A stretch of DNA of 6,227 nucleotides from an uncultured Clostridia bacterium (GTDB lineage Bacteria > Bacillota > Clostridia > HGM11327): assembly GCA_905210525.1 (NCBI GenBank), contig CAJLXE010000103.1:1-6227 (forward strand). Reading direction: 5' to 3'. Of the stretch, positions 6,204-6,227 are shown one piece after another. The translations under genes were made by a program, and so were the position numbers. The notes below the pieces were generated by a model. It did not search any database. It had not been told where the DNA came from and saw only the letters and a list, made by a program, of their open reading frames with translations. The stretch's first letter is position 1, and every line of letters begins with the position of its first letter.

Positions 6204-6227
6204 ATGATATCATTGTTTTATTTTTTT
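6204..6227 (-). promoter_or_regulatory. Outer copy of the leftward promoter, -35 box outside the window
   Basis: Minus-strand TATCAT (6204-6209) is preceded by a spacer closely resembling that of the inner promoter (AAAAAAAT then an ATGA-like end). At 17-bp spacing the -35 box would occupy 6227-6232, and the only visible base (6227) agrees with TTGACA. The copy is inferred from similarity to 6100-6128 and cannot be confirmed here. Confidence 0.4.

Overview
The window looks like chromosomal DNA of a low-to-moderate GC Firmicute, most likely a gut-type member of the Clostridia. This rests on sigma-A-type promoters, purine-rich ribosome binding sites, AT-rich intergenic DNA beside more GC-balanced genes, and proteins of clostridial style. 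Genus and species cannot be read from the sequence.

Layout. Positions 1-2039 (+) hold the 3' part of a gene for an elongation factor G-like GTPase (EF-G2 type); only the extreme N-terminus is cut off. It converges on a minus-strand operon, and the 87-bp gap between them carries a strong hairpin terminator with T-rich flanks on both sides, so it may serve both genes. The operon reads right to left. It has a sigma-A promoter (5428-5455) whose -10 box lies at the centre of a 21-bp dyad, then a 730-codon right-handed beta-helix protein with immunoglobulin-like (IPT/TIG-like) N-terminal modules (5364-3172), then a short GH29 alpha-L-fucosidase (3113-2127). Neither protein has a visible signal peptide. 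The simplest reading is cytoplasmic processing of imported fucosylated oligosaccharides, with the beta-helix protein as a possible partner lyase, glycosidase or binding protein of unknown specificity.

The right-hand 785 bp (5443-6227) have no convincing gene but are not featureless. On the minus strand there is a near-consensus promoter (TTGACA-N17-TATTAT, 6100-6128). About 104 bp upstream is a second, related promoter whose -35 box would run off the window. Each is followed at nearly the same distance by a 21-bp element, 20 of 21 bases identical, with inner dyad AGAA-N7-TTCT. Downstream of the inner promoter lies a large hairpin (14 perfect base pairs plus 5 more after one mismatch, 5985-6035). 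This duplicated promoter/operator module feeding a structured, apparently untranslated RNA is the least explained part of the window.

No tRNA, rRNA, CRISPR array, insertion sequence or phage gene was seen.
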